The notes: generated by a model from the letters alone, not told the origin. DNA of 64,000 nt from Rhipicephalus microplus (GCF_043290135.1 NC_134701.1:100394702-100458701); one strand, 5' to 3'. Positions 1 through 11,950 are shown, numbered from the stretch's first letter. Numbers and translations are program-made.

Positions 1-1566
1 GTCTGGGTCGATGTCATCACTTTCGTGCGGTAGCATCGCATCTAACATAGTCCGTACTTCTCGTCCATGAACGAGGCTGAACGGGGTCATGCGGATCGTT
101 TCTTGCTAGGCCGTGTTGTACGCAAACGTTATGTATGGCAAGATTTCATCCCAATTTTTGTGTTCAATGTCTACGTACATCGAAAGCATGTCTTCAATGG
201 TTTTCTTCAGACGCTCTGTCAGCCCGTTTGTTTGTGGGTGGTAGGCAGTGGTCTTACGATGCGTTGTTCCACTCAGCATCAGGACGTGATCCAAAAGAGC
301 TGCCGTAAATGCGGTTCCTCTGGCTGTGATCACGACGGTTGGTGCACCATGCCTCAGTACAATATTTTCGATGAAAAATCTTGCCACCTCCGCTGCTGTA
401 ACTCTCTGGATAGCATTTGTCTCGGCATAACGGGTCAGATAATCCGTCGCGACGATAACCCAGCGGTTCCCTGCAGTAGAAATAGGAAGTGGGCCCAAAA
501 TGTCCATGCCTATCTGGTAGAATGGAGCTGTTGGGACCTGCACGGGTTGCAGGAGGCCAGCTGGTTTAGTCGGTGGTGACTTGCGTCGCTGGCAGTCGAG
601 ACAGGTACGAACGTGGTGCTTCACGGCTCTGGTTAGTCTCGGCCAGTAATACCTTTGCTGTACTTTGGCCAACGTTCTCATGTAACCCAAATGGCCAGAG
701 GTCACCTCGTTGTGGCATGCTTTGAGTACTTCGGTACGAAGGGCTGCTGGTATGACGAGCAGATAGGCGGATCCTGTCGACAAAACGTTTCTTTTGTAGA
801 GTACTCCGCTCCGCAAACAAAACGATGACAACACTCTTGCGAAAACTCTTGGCGCCTTTTGAGATCTGCCTTCCAAGTAGTTAATTAGGCCAAGCAACTC
901 AGTGTCGTCACGTTGTTGCTGCGCGATGGCGGTCGTGTCGAGGACACCGAGAAAGGCCGTTTCCTCCTCCTCAGGTAGGGTTGCCGACTCAATGAGTGAA
1001 CGGGACATGCAGTCAGCGTCCATATGTCGCTTGCTTGACTTGTGCACGACCGTCATGTCAAACTCTTGCAGTTTTAGGCTCGAACGCGCAAATCGGCTGG
1101 TGGGATCTTTTAGATTAATTAACCAGCAAAGGGAGTGATGGTCACTAATAACTTTGAAGTGCCAGCCATACAAGTACGGGCGAAATTTCATTACTGCCCA
1201 TACTACGGTGAGGCATTCTTTCTCTGTTGCTGAGTAGTTAGCCTCTGCGCGTGTTAGCGTTCGGCTTGCGTAGGCGATCACTCTTTCTGTGTTCTCTTGC
1301 CGTTGCACAAGAACAGCTCCAAGACCTACATTGCTAGCGTCTGTGTGAAGCATCGTCGGGGCTTCTTCGTCGAAGTGGGCAAGCACTGGGGGCATTTGAA
1401 GACGTTGACGCAGGTCATTAAAGGCAGCCTCCTGTTCTTCTTTCCACTCAAAGGCAACATCGTCTCTTGTGAGACGAGTTAGTGGCGACGCGATGCGGGC
1501 AAAGTCTGCGATAAATCGGCGATACTAGGCACAAAGGCCCAGGAAGCGTCTGACAGCCTTCTGATT
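1..1566 (-). pseudogene. pol: gypsy A1 pol: RNase H and integrase
   Basis: This is the C-terminal half of pol. RNase H landmarks are [24 protein letters not shown] and SDHHSLCWL. The integrase follows with an HHCC zinc-binding part (HNEV..GHLG, then CLDC), a first catalytic Asp in GMDILGP and the Glu in LTERLKK. The second catalytic Asp is missing: the usual ITDRGT reads ITARGT (codon at 322-324), so this copy should be unable to integrate. In-frame stops lie at 1525-1527, within the connection region, and at 106-108, after which the frame resumes (QETIRMTPFSLVHGREV) to the window edge. No indel is needed to read it. The identification rests on motif order and is firm; lineage within Ty3/gypsy is not assigned. 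Confidence 0.9.
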
Positions 1567-2610
1567 TTAGGGTACTGGGAACCGTGCGACAGCAGCAGTT
1601 TTTCCACGATCGGGTCGGATGCCTGAGTTACTGACGACGTGACCGAGAAACTGAAGTTCGTGGAAACAGAAATGACACTTTTCCGGTTTCAATGTGAGGC
1701 CCGCAGACCGTATGGCACGTAAAACAACTTCCAGCCTTTGGAGATGCTCGTCAAAAGTCGTTGAAAATACTACAACGTCGTCCAGATAGACTAGGCACGT
1801 CTTCCACTTCAATCCCGAAAGTACCGTGTCCATAAGCTTTTGAAATGTCGTGGGCGCGGAGTACAAACCGAAAGTCAAGACTTTAAATTCGTATAAACCA
1901 TCTGGCGTCACAAAAGCGGTTTTCTCTCGGTCTCTTGGCTCTACCTCGATCTGCCAGTATCCACTCCTCAAGTCCATGGAAGAAAAGTAGCGAGCGTGCC
2001 GAATTCTGTCAAGGGAGTCATCAATACGTGGGAGCGGGTACACATCTTTTTTGGTCACCCGATTCAGCTTCCTGTAGTCCACGCAAAAACGCAGGGTGCC
2101 GTCTTTTTTCTTTACAAGCACTACAGGCGATGCCCAGGGGCTCTTTGACGGTTGAATGACGTCATCTGCAAGCATTTTCTCGACTTGTTTTTGTATGGCT
2201 TCGCGTTCCTTCGAAGCTACACGATAAGGGTTCTGGTGAATAGGTCTCACCGTGTCCTCGGTAATTATTTGGTGCTTTGTCAAAGGTGTTCGACCAACTC
2301 GTGATGTCGTTGAAAAGCAGTCGCGGAATTCGGCTAGTAGCTGAAGAAGTCTCTGTCGCTCGTCCTTTGACAGAGTGGTGCCAACATCGAGAACGGGTTC
2401 TGGTTTTTGATTAGGCGCTTCGTCCAATACCGACAAACATAAACTGCCTTGCATTTCTACTATAATGTCGTACGAAGCGATAGCTGTGGCCTTCGGAAGG
2501 TGCCGGCGCTCAGCACTAAATTTCGTCAGAAGTAAATTCGTGCGTCCACCAGTGAGACGGACGATACCTCGTGCTGCCGAAATTCCATGACGAAATAGCA
2601 GCGAGCCATT
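1567..2610 (-). pseudogene. pol: gypsy A1 pol: reverse transcriptase
   Basis: The reverse transcriptase copies element RNA to DNA in a cytoplasmic particle. Visible landmarks in order are [54 protein letters not shown] with the motif A Asp, LTFGLYSAPTTF (normally [11 protein letters not shown]) and the catalytic VYLDDVVVF. The palm is followed by the thumb stretch FLGHVVSNSGIRPD. The segment is bounded by a stop at 2611-2613 upstream and 1567-1569 downstream, both in the same frame, so it is part of one continuous pol. The catalytic Asp pair is intact; loss of function comes from the stops and from the protease lesion upstream. Confidence 0.92.
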
Positions 2611-3228
2611 TTAGTCAGCAATGCCTTCGCCATCAAACGCTTCGTGGCCTTCCACCGAAACAAGAGTGCATGACCGGGGCGGGACGACCACATCATCATC
2701 AATTATACGTAAAGTGTTGCGTATTGCGTCTGAACAGTCAACTAAACCAGGGCTGTTGCGGAATGTAATTGAACGGTCCGGGATGTTGATGACGGCACCA
2801 TATTCTTTTAAGAAGTCCATCCCGATGATAAAGTCCTTGCAACATGAGGTGAGGATGACGAACGTCGCCACGAAAGAAGAGCCACCGATGTCGAGTCTTG
2901 CTGTACACCTTCCGACAGGCATCAACAGCTGGCCGCCTGCTGTCCTCAGGTGAGGTCCCGTCCACGTAGTCTTCACTTTTTTGAGGCGTACGGCAAGGTT
3001 TTCACTTATGATAGAAAGGTACGGCAAGGTTTTCACTTATGATAGAACAGTCGGCGCCGGTGTCAACTAAGGCTGTTACTTGCTGTCCGTCTACCGAAAC
3101 GGTAAGATCTGTGGTTACAGTTTTGTCGGCGTTACTTCTCGGCTTTACGGCGTCCTGTGGTACAAGTAACGGGGGCTTTTTTTCGTCGCCTTGGCGGCCT
3201 GCAACCTCACCCCCGGAGGTCGCTGCCT
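2611..3228 (-). pseudogene. gypsy A1 protease, broken by a 31-bp tandem duplication
   Basis: A retropepsin-like aspartic protease, with active-site motif ALVDTGADCSII encoded around 3045-3075 and the second half (ILTSCCKDFIIGMDFLKEYG) at about 2800-2880. Just after the active site a 31-bp unit starting at 2988 is repeated from 3019 with the same sequence over about 28 bases. Because 31 is not a multiple of three, the duplication moves the DTG part and the rest of pol into different frames. Upstream, the protease frame is open back to the gag end in the -1 frame relative to gag, with EKLKAATSGGE at the overlap matching the C-family overlap. A stop at 2611-2613 ends this segment. Confidence 0.85.
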
Positions 3229-4592
3229 TCAGTTTCTCCGGCGTGGACTTGGTGACCTCCTTTCACTGACGTCCGCTGTAGTTCGGTGGCACGACGAAGG
3301 CGAATATGCCGGAGACGGAGAGCGTGGTCGACGTCCCAAACCTGGCTGGTAATCAGGCACACTGTCGTCATTATTGGCACGGCGGTTGTCAAAATGGGAC
3401 TGAGACAAGGGGGGTCCTTGAGAATGAGCGTCCCGGCGTGGTGCGTAGCCGTCGTTGGCGCGTCGATCGTCAGACCATTGCCGAAGAGGTCGAAACATAT
3501 CTATGCGGTGCCAGCAATGGCAGGAAATGTGGCCCACGCCTCCGCAGGCAAAACAAAGCGGACGCCTATCTACAGTGCGCCAGGCGTCTGTTTTACGAAG
3601 CTGTGGACGCCGCGACGGCTCGTAATGTGGCAAATGCCGTGTCTCGTAGGGAGACGGCTCTTGGTACGGCGGTATTTCGTACGGCGGTACGACGGCAGGG
3701 CGCCGCGGTGTCTGTTCTTGTGGTGGCGACCAAGGAACGGCTGCCGATGGCTGGCGGTACGACGGCGCAACGGGCGGCGGGCGGCGAGGCGCGGCTGCGT
3801 AGCTCATAGGTCGCTGATCGTCAATAGGATCAGCTGATGAAAACGCTTGGCGTATTTCTTCGCGGACGACTTCAGCGACAGACGCCGTGGGTGGTTCCGT
3901 GACTAGATTCCGCAGCTTTAGCAGCTCTTCGCGAACAATCTCTCTTATTAAATCGCGCAACGAGCTTTGATTGTCAGATGTCGTAGCGGCGACTTGCATG
4001 TGTGCGCTGCTGGACAAGCGATCGTATTGTTGGCATCGCAGGTGAAGCCACCGTTTGATAGCTGTAGCTTCTTTGATGAAGTCTGTCACGGTGCTTGGCG
4101 GGTTCCGCAAAAGTCCGGCGAACAATTGCTCTTTAACGCCGCGCATGAGGTAGCGCAGCTTTTTGTCGTCGGTCATGTGCGGGTCAGCTTTACGGAAGAG
4201 ACGGACTATGTCCTCTGCGAACATTGCGACCGTTTCATGGGTTTCTGAACCCGTAGCTCGAGTAAATGCTGCGCATGTTCGCACCGGTCGGCATCGGCAA
4301 ATGTGTCAATCATCCCTTTTTTAAAGTCACTTCATGTTGACAAACTGCCTTCTCTGTTCTCGTACCAGGTTCTAGCGCTGTCGACGAGATAAAAATAGGC
4401 GCGGGAAAGCCTTTGTTCAAGGGACCACTGGTTGGTGTTAGCGAAACGTTCATAGTGATTAAGCCATTCTTCGACGTCTTCTTGTGCTCCACCACCAAAG
4501 CGATCAGGCACCCGCGGTGAAAAAAGGGTTACCTTAGATGGGGTCGGCAAACTACTGTCTCGTAGTATCTGTTGTGGACTGGCGGTGGCCAT
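3229..4592 (-). pseudogene. gag: gypsy A1 gag with CCHC zinc knuckle
   Basis: The likely start is ATG at 4590-4592 (MATASPQQILRDSSLP), followed by a gypsy-type capsid region (FGGGAQEDVEEWLNHYERFA, then AYFYLVDSARTWYE). A frame change lies between about 4285 and 4335. The second part (MFAEDIVRLFRKADPHMTDD, MRGVKEQLFAGLL) is capsid C-terminal domain, followed by a proline/arginine-rich spacer and one knuckle, CFACGGVGHISCHC, fitting CX2CX4HX4C. The tail is basic and serine-rich and ends Arg-Asn-stop at 3229-3231; pol opens in the -1 frame there. The role is particle assembly and RNA packaging. One frameshift makes it a pseudogene. Confidence 0.88.
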
Positions 4593-4758
4593 TGGTAGAT
4601 GTGAGCGGTGCCTCGCAGAGTGTTCCTGTGAGAGGGTGAACTCTGGAAGGAGGCCTCGCAAGCGACGACTGAAGCGATGCACGGGAGTGTCGACAAGAGC
4701 TTCTGGGCTGGATGAACGGCTCCCTGTGGGAGTGTGGAGCATCAGGCGGGGTCGCGGG

Positions 4759-4773
4759 CCAGCACCTCCACCA
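4759..4773 (-). promoter_or_regulatory. Putative primer-binding site of gypsy A1
   Basis: The minus strand reads TGGTGGAGGTGCTGG. It starts with the TGG that pairs with a tRNA CCA end, lies about 170 bp upstream of the gag start, and shares TGGTGGARGTG with the sites of C-inner (from 53403) and B (26273 downwards). Which tRNA is used was not determined. Confidence 0.5.
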
Positions 4774-4775
4774 AT

Positions 4776-5637
4776 TCGCAGTAGAACGCGAACAAAGTAC
4801 AAGTACGCCTTGAGCCAGCGAAAGCAGCGTGTTCTCAACAGCTGAGCCGCAAGATCTTCTTCCTCGTTCTTGCGTCAAGCCAGAGGCCCACTACCTGGTG
4901 TCCGCTAAATGTCGCCAGCATCGTTTTTGTCCACATTTAGACACGTGTCAATATGTTTCTCACCTCGCCCCTGCCTTCAACGTGTATTTTATGGCTATTT
5001 TTCTATTTTGTTAACGGTGATATCTTATTTTGTCTAATGAAACACTTTGTGCACTTCGTTGTTATTCGGCTTCGGCTAAAATAACCAGCATTTTATATGT
5101 CTCTGCCTTATGAACGTAGACGTGTCGTCAATTGTTCTGAGTGCTATCTATATCCTTCTAGTAGAAATCGCGTTGATAGAAGATTTCGCAAGAAAAATTT
5201 CGCCTACGCTTATCGCTTCTTAAGAATTATGCCAATGAAGATTTCAACCATAGCAGGTTTTGTAGGTTACAATTATTTTGAAAAACACACCGATTCTCGC
5301 CTGCGTTTGTATTATTATTGGCACCACAACAAGACAGGTATTGTAAGTGCATGCTGACGTCGGTGAAAATTTACTGAAAGCGCTCAAAAAATAAAAAGTC
5401 TCCAGGTGAAGCAACGAATGTTACATATTGAAGAAGACAAAGGTATGCATACCAGTTTTTTTTCAAAACTGGAAACATATACAAGCATTTTAAGTGGCAA
5501 TAAAAATCTAAAGCAAACTGCATAATGTCTTTGGTAAAAGAAAATGTCAAATACTTCACCCACTTGCACACAAAAGCCTTCCTTCTCAATAGACTGAACA
5601 CTGAGCTGTAGAACACTAGTTCTTTATGGGGTCGTAC
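4776..5637. other. A1 5' LTR candidate region, then AT-rich DNA
   Basis: The first 100-150 bases above the primer-binding site should contain the 5' LTR of A1. No second copy is in the window to define its ends. From about 4950 the sequence is AT-rich and I see no gene or repeat in it. Confidence 0.4.
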
Positions 5638-5652
5638 ACTTTCCGCTATCGA

Positions 5653-5898
5653 GCCCCGACGCGGTGGTCTAGTGGTTAAGGTGCTCGGCTGCTGACCCGC
5701 AGGTCGTGGGTTCGTATACCGGCTGCGGCGGCTGCATTACCGATGGAGGCGGAAATGTTGTAGGCCCGTGTACTCAGATTCGGGTGCACAATAAAGAATC
5801 CCTGGTGGTCGAAATTTCCGGAGCCCTTCACTACGGCGTCTCTCATAATCATATGGTGGTTTTGGGACGTTAAACCCCAAATATCAATCAGTCTATCA
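5653..5898 (+). mobile_element. tRNA-derived SINE (tick Ruka type) with 15-bp TSD
   Basis: The 5' end is tRNA-like, with an RNA polymerase III A box (TGGTCTAGTGG, 5664-5674) and a B box (GGTTCGTATACC, 5709-5720). A family-specific body follows, ending in a short ATATCAATCA-type tail. The element is flanked by a direct repeat, ACTTYCCGCTATCGA, at 5638-5652 and 5899-5913 with one mismatch, which is a target-site duplication and fixes both ends. Structure and sequence fit my memory of the Ruka SINE of ixodid ticks; the family name is from memory, the structure is seen directly. The near-perfect TSD suggests a fairly young insertion. Confidence 0.9.
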
Positions 5899-5913
5899 AC
5901 TTCCCGCTATCGA

Positions 5914-7354
5914 TATTGCAAAACTGCATTTGCACTCATTAAAATGCAAAAGGCCAGTTTCTTTCCTTTAAATAAGTATGGCTTCCCCTAACTCTATTTT
6001 TTATCCGGCTCACGATGGCGTGTATCGAGGAAGTTGTTTTGGACGGTCGACCTATTGTTATGATGCAAACTAACCAAGAAAAGGAGCATAGCCGGCTAAG
6101 TTTTAGGAAAATACGCCAGGAGTATAGAGAAGAATTATTTTTGTCTTTCTATATTGTATGAGCAATAAAAGGTAAACTAGATTGTTAAAGTTTTCTGATA
6201 AAAATGCGTTCTTACTGCAGCTGGTGATTATGACCCATTAACCAAGTGGAATCACATTTCTCCTTTTCTTGTGTTCCTTTATAGAAGGCAAAAAACATGA
6301 CTTACAAGTATTATGCAGAGAGATCAGTGATAACCGAAACAAATATAGGCTCACCATAAGCAAGAAAGTTATTGCAATGCCTATTTTTTTAAGCACGTCT
6401 CAGGCAAAATGCGTCATCAAGAAAGCTGACGCGAATACTAAGGGTACTTTTGAATACAGTCTTTCTCCTCATAAAGAAGACAAAGTGTAACTATCATCAA
6501 ATTACACTTTTCCCCTCATCTCTTGTAAATAAAACACTCTTTAGTGTAAAAACTTGTAAGCGCTTCTTCACACTTTAAGGACGTTACGTACAATAGTTGA
6601 AGCTGTGGCTTGCCACAAAGAACAATTAGGTCTGAGGAATTCGCAATGCGTTGGATCATTCAACGACCCACTCGCTACGCAGTGCGCAATCTGTGACGCC
6701 TAATTGTCACATCAATGTTGTAAAACAGTTTATTGCACATGTAAACACGTTTCTTCACCCTGCAAAAAGCCTCCATAGGGTCAGTTCGCCACGGAGTTTC
6801 AAGCACTGACGTCTTCACATTCAGTGGACCAATTTCGAACTACAACACAGAGAGCTAAGGTTTAAATGTGGTATTTTTATTTACTCAGTTTTTTTCCCAT
6901 TCGATGCGATAGTTGTGGAGGACACAGTTGGAGGGGGCAAGGAAAAAATACGTTGACAAAGTTTGCCCGTCTGATCTCACAAGACATTTCACTGTAGAAA
7001 AGCGTAAAACAAATGGCCGGTCGTGCGAGCCAAAAGCACAACCTCTGCATCACACGTGCGTTGCTCTGCCTTTCCTAGTGCCAGCATTCGTGTGTTTATT
7101 TTCTTGGTCTTTATATGGACGTGCAGATTATTTACCACTAGGAGTATGTGACAGGTTCGGTAAATACCGCCAGTCAGACTAGCTGTGAAACGTTATTCTC
7201 GTACTAGAGAAGGTTGTGAGGATTTGATTCGCACGAAAAAATATATATTCGTACAACCACAAGCAAACAGGAAAAGAGATGGATAAAATTAGAAGAGGGT
7301 AAACTGACAAGCACGCCCTAACAAAAATGCCATATCTCAACCTATACAAAAATT
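5914..7354. other. AT-rich stretch without recognisable feature
   Basis: I see no gene, element boundary or clear repeat. A few open frames up to about 90 codons exist but have no recognisable domain and ordinary AT-rich composition. Confidence 0.5.
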
Positions 7355-7364
7355 CATATGAGAA

Positions 7365-7560
7365 CATATTAAAATTGGGTACATAAAAGTATAAGGCCTT
7401 ATATGACCATTTGTGCCCAATTTGATATACTCTTATATGGGAGCCTTATATATTGTCATATATGGCCATATCTGGGGAATTTTAATATGCTCATATTTGA
7501 GATATTTGTATATTTTTATATATGAGCATTACTAGGCAGTTTCAGTCATATAAAAATAAA
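7365..7560. repeat. AT-rich repeat built from short palindromic motifs
   Basis: The stretch is filled with variants of short near-palindromes such as ATAAGGCCTTATAT, TATATGGCCATATCT and CATATATGGC, separated by T/A-rich spacers. The same motif vocabulary, including AAGGCCTTA and TGGCCATATCTGG, recurs at 36400-36665, so these are probably two members of one repeat family. No coding capacity or terminal repeats were identified. Confidence 0.5.
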
Positions 7561-9900
7561 GGCCTAGAGACACATTGTGCATCTGAGGAGCATGGCTGCC
7601 ATTATATAGGCTATGTTCACTGGTATTTATGGAAAGTTGGTTGGCGTTTGCTACCTGAAATGGCTCCTAACGCTACCTGTAGTAGATCTTTTACACAGTA
7701 ACAGAGCCTATTCGAAGAGAAAATTAACTTCTGAATCTCACACAGATTGTGCTATTTCAGAAATGATCACATTAATTTATCTAACGAGTTTCTGGAGCCA
7801 CGTAATCTTAAGTTCATGATATAATTTGAATTCATCTGATGCACACTGTTCTGACGGCAACATAACAAAATAAGTCCTAATTGAAACATCAGTTACCCAC
7901 ATGAGTTGGTGGGATAGACTCGGAGTGTTTGTATATATTATTCACCGGCAAAAAAACAGTACATGATAATGCTTGACATTATTTCTACATGCATAAGAAC
8001 CAGCGATTCATTATTTTGGTCTTCTGGTAGCTTTCAGCTTCTCCTTCACGCTGCCAACTGCTCTGCCTTGGAAGTTTCATTTTCATGCTTCTTCGCGTGA
8101 ACTCGAATCTTCTGAAATAAACCAAAACCAAACTTTATCTGACTCAAAAGTTTCACGCAGAACACAAAAATTGTAATGAATTGACAACAAAACCATCAAT
8201 AGACTGCTGAGCAACGTGAAAAAGTGGTGAGAGCCTCAACTGATATGATATGCTCATCAAATTTGCAGCACCAGTATTTAAGCGGTATGTATATGAGATC
8301 AGTAGCATAATTACGCAGCTATAGTCAGGTATATAACTTTGCGTACATTACAATGCAATGTTAAATCAAAACTGTGTTTGCAGCACTCACAACAGCAGTA
8401 AAGCAATCAGCAAACTGGCCACTGAACAGTTTCCATGAAATATGTAAAGAGTGGCGACAGTAATGAGGTGTTTTATTGGGAAAGCTCATTTAAAAAATAT
8501 TCAAATATAAAGTTTGCCACTACAGATCATGAGATGTGTGACTCGTACTATGAATGTTGTATCAATAAAACGATGAATTGATTAATTTTCATGATTGTGC
8601 AACATTCCGTTTAATATTGCTGCAGACCTATTTAAATATAAGGTGTTCACGTAAGGCTGGAAAAATGAGTACAACGTGTTAAGGGACATCAAAAATGTGA
8701 GTGCGAGTTCTGCAATCTTTTATATTTAAAATTAGTAGGCATACGCATCATTTAATACCCTCTTAAAATTAAAATAACATCAGAGAGCATTAAAAAAGTA
8801 GGTGCTGGACTATGTGTTTGAGAAAATATTAACGTTATGTCCTTAAGTCCCAATGGCAGACCTACATTCTTCTTTTTTATTTTCATTATTTTCTCCAAAA
8901 AAGAAAGACTATTGTCATGTTTTGTGGAGCCATCATCTTGCTTTTCTTCTCCATTTGGTTGAAGTCCGGCCTGACGCTAAACCCCTCAACGGAATAAATT
9001 AGTTGTTCTTCTGTGCTAGGCTGAACAGTCATTTACCTGCCTGCTTAGCCCAAGTGATGTGCTTGTACTTTACTCTGCTCCCTAGAGTGGTAAATAAATT
9101 TGTCCAATTGAAAGAAGAACGACGAAGAAGATTTTAGGAAAACTGTATTTCGCTAAATTTCACATATTAAATGTAACAAGTACGTAAGAATGTAGTGATT
9201 ACTATTGAAAATCGGCCTAGTGAAGTGTTTTGGATGCCAGAAATTTTTTAAAGGGGTCATGAAATGCTTTTCAGGAATTTTCAACTGCATGTGTATTCAG
9301 AATTCTGGCCATCTATTTAATATACTATACCTCGACTCATTTCATCGTCCAGGTTCATTCGTTAGCTATTAAAGCACAATATCACTTTCTCAGCTTAAGT
9401 TGCTCTCAACATTACAGGCTGATGTCAATTTAAGTCGGCCATTAAGTCTCTGTCATCAAAAAAACATGGCAGTGAAGCAAAGTTTATTGAGCTAAAGGTG
9501 ACTTAAGTTCGTAGCATCATACCACTTTGACTGCGACACCATAAAGAAGCCACAAACATTCTTTATGCTATCATTAGTTTGCGGCGCTGTATGATGACAC
9601 ATTCATACAGTAATAAGCCACCCGAAACACGCTGCAATACACAGAGTTGAAATGTGGGCTTGTTGATAATGCATATTAAAGGGTATTTTATAGCACGAGG
9701 TGAAATACTGCCACAAGGAAAGAATACAGTGACAGAACACAGCGCAACTAGCAATAACAAGTTTTTTTCGAACATCAAGCTGCTTTTAAGCCATAATCTT
9801 CAGGCAGCCAGATAGGCACGTGGATTCACTCAGATGACTGCGCGACAGTGTCATCTACATAAGCGAAAAAGAAAGCTATTATCACAGAACAAACTATGTA
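7561..9900. other. AT-rich stretch without recognisable feature
   Basis: No supported gene or element. Short open frames here have no recognisable domains. Confidence 0.5.
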
Positions 9901-10146
9901 TTAGCATGTACGAAGGAACCCCAGCTTCTTGGGTGACAATGTAATCGGAGGCTTAGAGAGGCAAACATCGCCAAGAGCATCAGTAAGTTTGGCTTCTATA
10001 ATCAAACGAGTCTTCTCATCTTTATGTTGACCGACAATTATTGTATTCTCGAACAAAAACTGGCAACCGCATGCACGAATCTGAAGAGCGAGAAAACCTT
10101 CCAGTGGCAGTTTATTCCATATTTGTAACTGGGCTCTCTCAGTCAC
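9901..10146 (-). pseudogene. Possible C-terminal scrap of a GIY-YIG-type retroelement protein
   Basis: An 81-codon open frame contains CGCQFLFENTIIVGQHKDEK, then a Glu/Leu-rich helix and GDVCLSKPPITLSPKKLGFL. This spacing resembles the tail that follows GIY-YIG nuclease domains in tick retroelement proteins as I remember them. The GIY-YIG core itself is not present, so the call is tentative. There is no neighbouring coding sequence to support it, and the piece would be a truncated relic. Confidence 0.3.
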
Positions 10147-10149
10147 TCA

Positions 10150-11235
10150 TTCACACACCTACTGGTTTGTCTGATATAATTTTTCCCACACGATAACAGA
10201 TTAACATATAGAAAAACAATATGCACTCCAGAAATTCTAGTGTATGCCTTTTTGTGCACAACGTCCTTACCCCACAAGTTGAATATGCACAGGATAAAAC
10301 TTGGTGCGCAAAAACTGATGCACTGAACTTTTTCTCTTTCCTAGGTTTCTGCAAATCTATTATTTTAAATCAAAACAAGGCTAACGCTGTGCTTAAAGCT
10401 TCCTTTAGCACGAACTCACAATAAAATCACACCTGAGTGCCTACCATGGCCTATAGTGCAGCATGGTTTTTACGAGCCCAATACAACTGCTATTTGAAGT
10501 GGGCATGATTATTATATTTCGCAATTGACACGTGTAATCTTAACTGAAGCTATAAAACTTGCAGCTTGCAAAATCGTTTTCTTTCGGCGACACCTTTAAA
10601 ATGAGTAGTTCGCAAAAAAGAGAAGCAATTTTTATGCGCTTTGAAATGTAAAACTGTATTGCAGCGAGAACAAAAACCTGCCGTATTATTGTTCTTCCCA
10701 CCGCCACAACCAACATATTTCTGTGAGTGAAAAGTGTGTGGAACGTCCATCAAAATTTGCAAAGGGGATTAGTGCCATGAAAATATAGAACCAATGGCTG
10801 CAAACCGAGCATCACTTGCTACGTAAGATATCTGCAGACAGTAGAGTCCGGTACTTTATGCATGGGCGCAGCATGCAGCTTTATCACACTAAACAAGAGG
10901 GCTGTGATAATGGAGAAAGAAATTGAAAGGAGGGAGCATTATTTCACATGGGTGAATCCCTAATTACGGCCCAACACGTGAACAAAATATCAGAGCATGC
11001 GGTAAGCTTTAGTACTCTCGACAACGTTCCGTGTTTGAACCCCCTGTGTAAGCTGGACGGTCTGCAACGACCAAACGTTTCTCTAATGAAAACTACCGGG
11101 TGCCACAATCTGAAGTCTCGGCAAGTCTCATTGCTTGCATCAATATGGACGCGCAAGTTCACGTGTTGGGCAGACACTGCCACTGAAAAACGGCTTGGCT
11201 CGCAAAGGCTGGCAGTGTGACGCATGTTCCTTCCT
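10150..11235. other. AT-rich stretch without recognisable feature
   Basis: Nothing supported. Overlapping open frames on both strands at 10944-11225 have no recognisable domain. Confidence 0.45.
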
Positions 11236-11240
11236 TTTTT

Positions 11241-11950
11241 TAGGGGCGAAGCTCCTTATAGCGGCACCCGTTCGCCCCTCGTAATCGTAGTAGCAGTGTG
11301 TAACCAGTCTTACATTTTGTCCTCCAAGGTGGTGCCGATGGGAGATTTCTTCTGTGCGTTGTTGAACAGTAAAAAATTCGCAGCGTGCGCGTTAACTAAA
11401 AGCTGGATTCTACTGTCTCTCATTCCCTCTTAGCAGCCATTGGCTTGTATATTGATAACTATCTGACAAAAAAGGGTTGCTACGTTATACTCGCTGGACG
11501 TACCCTCCTTGGTTTTAGAAAGGTTTAGCGAGCGTTGGGCTGCAGTGCCATGAATACTGTGAACTTGTATATACCATGAACTCGAGGTGGTTAAAGGTGG
11601 GATATAGACACGAAGCGCAAGCCATAAGAAAGTGTGCGTGTGCGTCCTCTCGTTCAGTCTTTGGACTGTACGCTGGATGGCGGTGCTTCTATATGAGAAA
11701 TATATGATGAAAAGATCCGAGATGGTGGTACTTGAGGTGTTGAATAGGTGGATGAACGGAGACACAGAAATATGCATGGAAGGACGCACGGATGGCTGCT
11801 CAGACGTATGGATGCATGGACGGATGCAGGAGCGGATGGATGGACGAACGCAGGGACGTACGCACAGATGGACGACGGGACGCACGAACAGACGCACGCA
11901 TGAACGAACGGAAGCAAGAACGAATAGACGGACAGATGCTCCGCCCCACT
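11241..11950. repeat. Non-autonomous repeat with internal degenerate GATG/GACG minisatellite
   Basis: It begins AGGGGCGAAGCTCC at about 11241 and ends ATGCTCCGCCCC at 11937-11948, an imperfect inverted pair. The interior from about 11750 to 11935 is a degenerate tetranucleotide array (GGAC, GATG, GAACG units). Long open frames on both strands across the array are by-products of the 4-bp periodicity and encode low-complexity protein. No transposase is present. The part 46155-46260 shows a similar end, GGAGTGAATGAYGATG, in the other orientation, suggesting a dispersed family. Confidence 0.45.

Larger units (their letters stand above)
1..4785 (-). mobile_element. Ty3/gypsy LTR retrotransposon A1, 3' end beyond window
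   Basis: Reading leftwards on the minus strand the order is gag with a CCHC knuckle, aspartic protease, reverse transcriptase, RNase H and integrase, which is the Ty3/gypsy order. The element runs off the left edge inside the integrase C-terminal part, so its 3' LTR is not visible. A TGG-starting primer-binding-site candidate lies at 4759-4773, so the 5' LTR should lie just above about 4776, but I could not fix its outer boundary. From the protease to the window edge one frame is kept, broken only by stops at 2611-2613, 1567-1569, 1525-1527 and 106-108. The same family recurs at 59171-64000 (A2). No env gene is seen. Confidence 0.9.

Noticed and set aside
1..4785. Retrovirus-like env gene in any of the gypsy elements
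   Set aside because: In B and C-inner the integrase runs up to the 3' LTR with no room for env; A1 and A2 3' ends are missing or truncated, so nothing can be claimed there.
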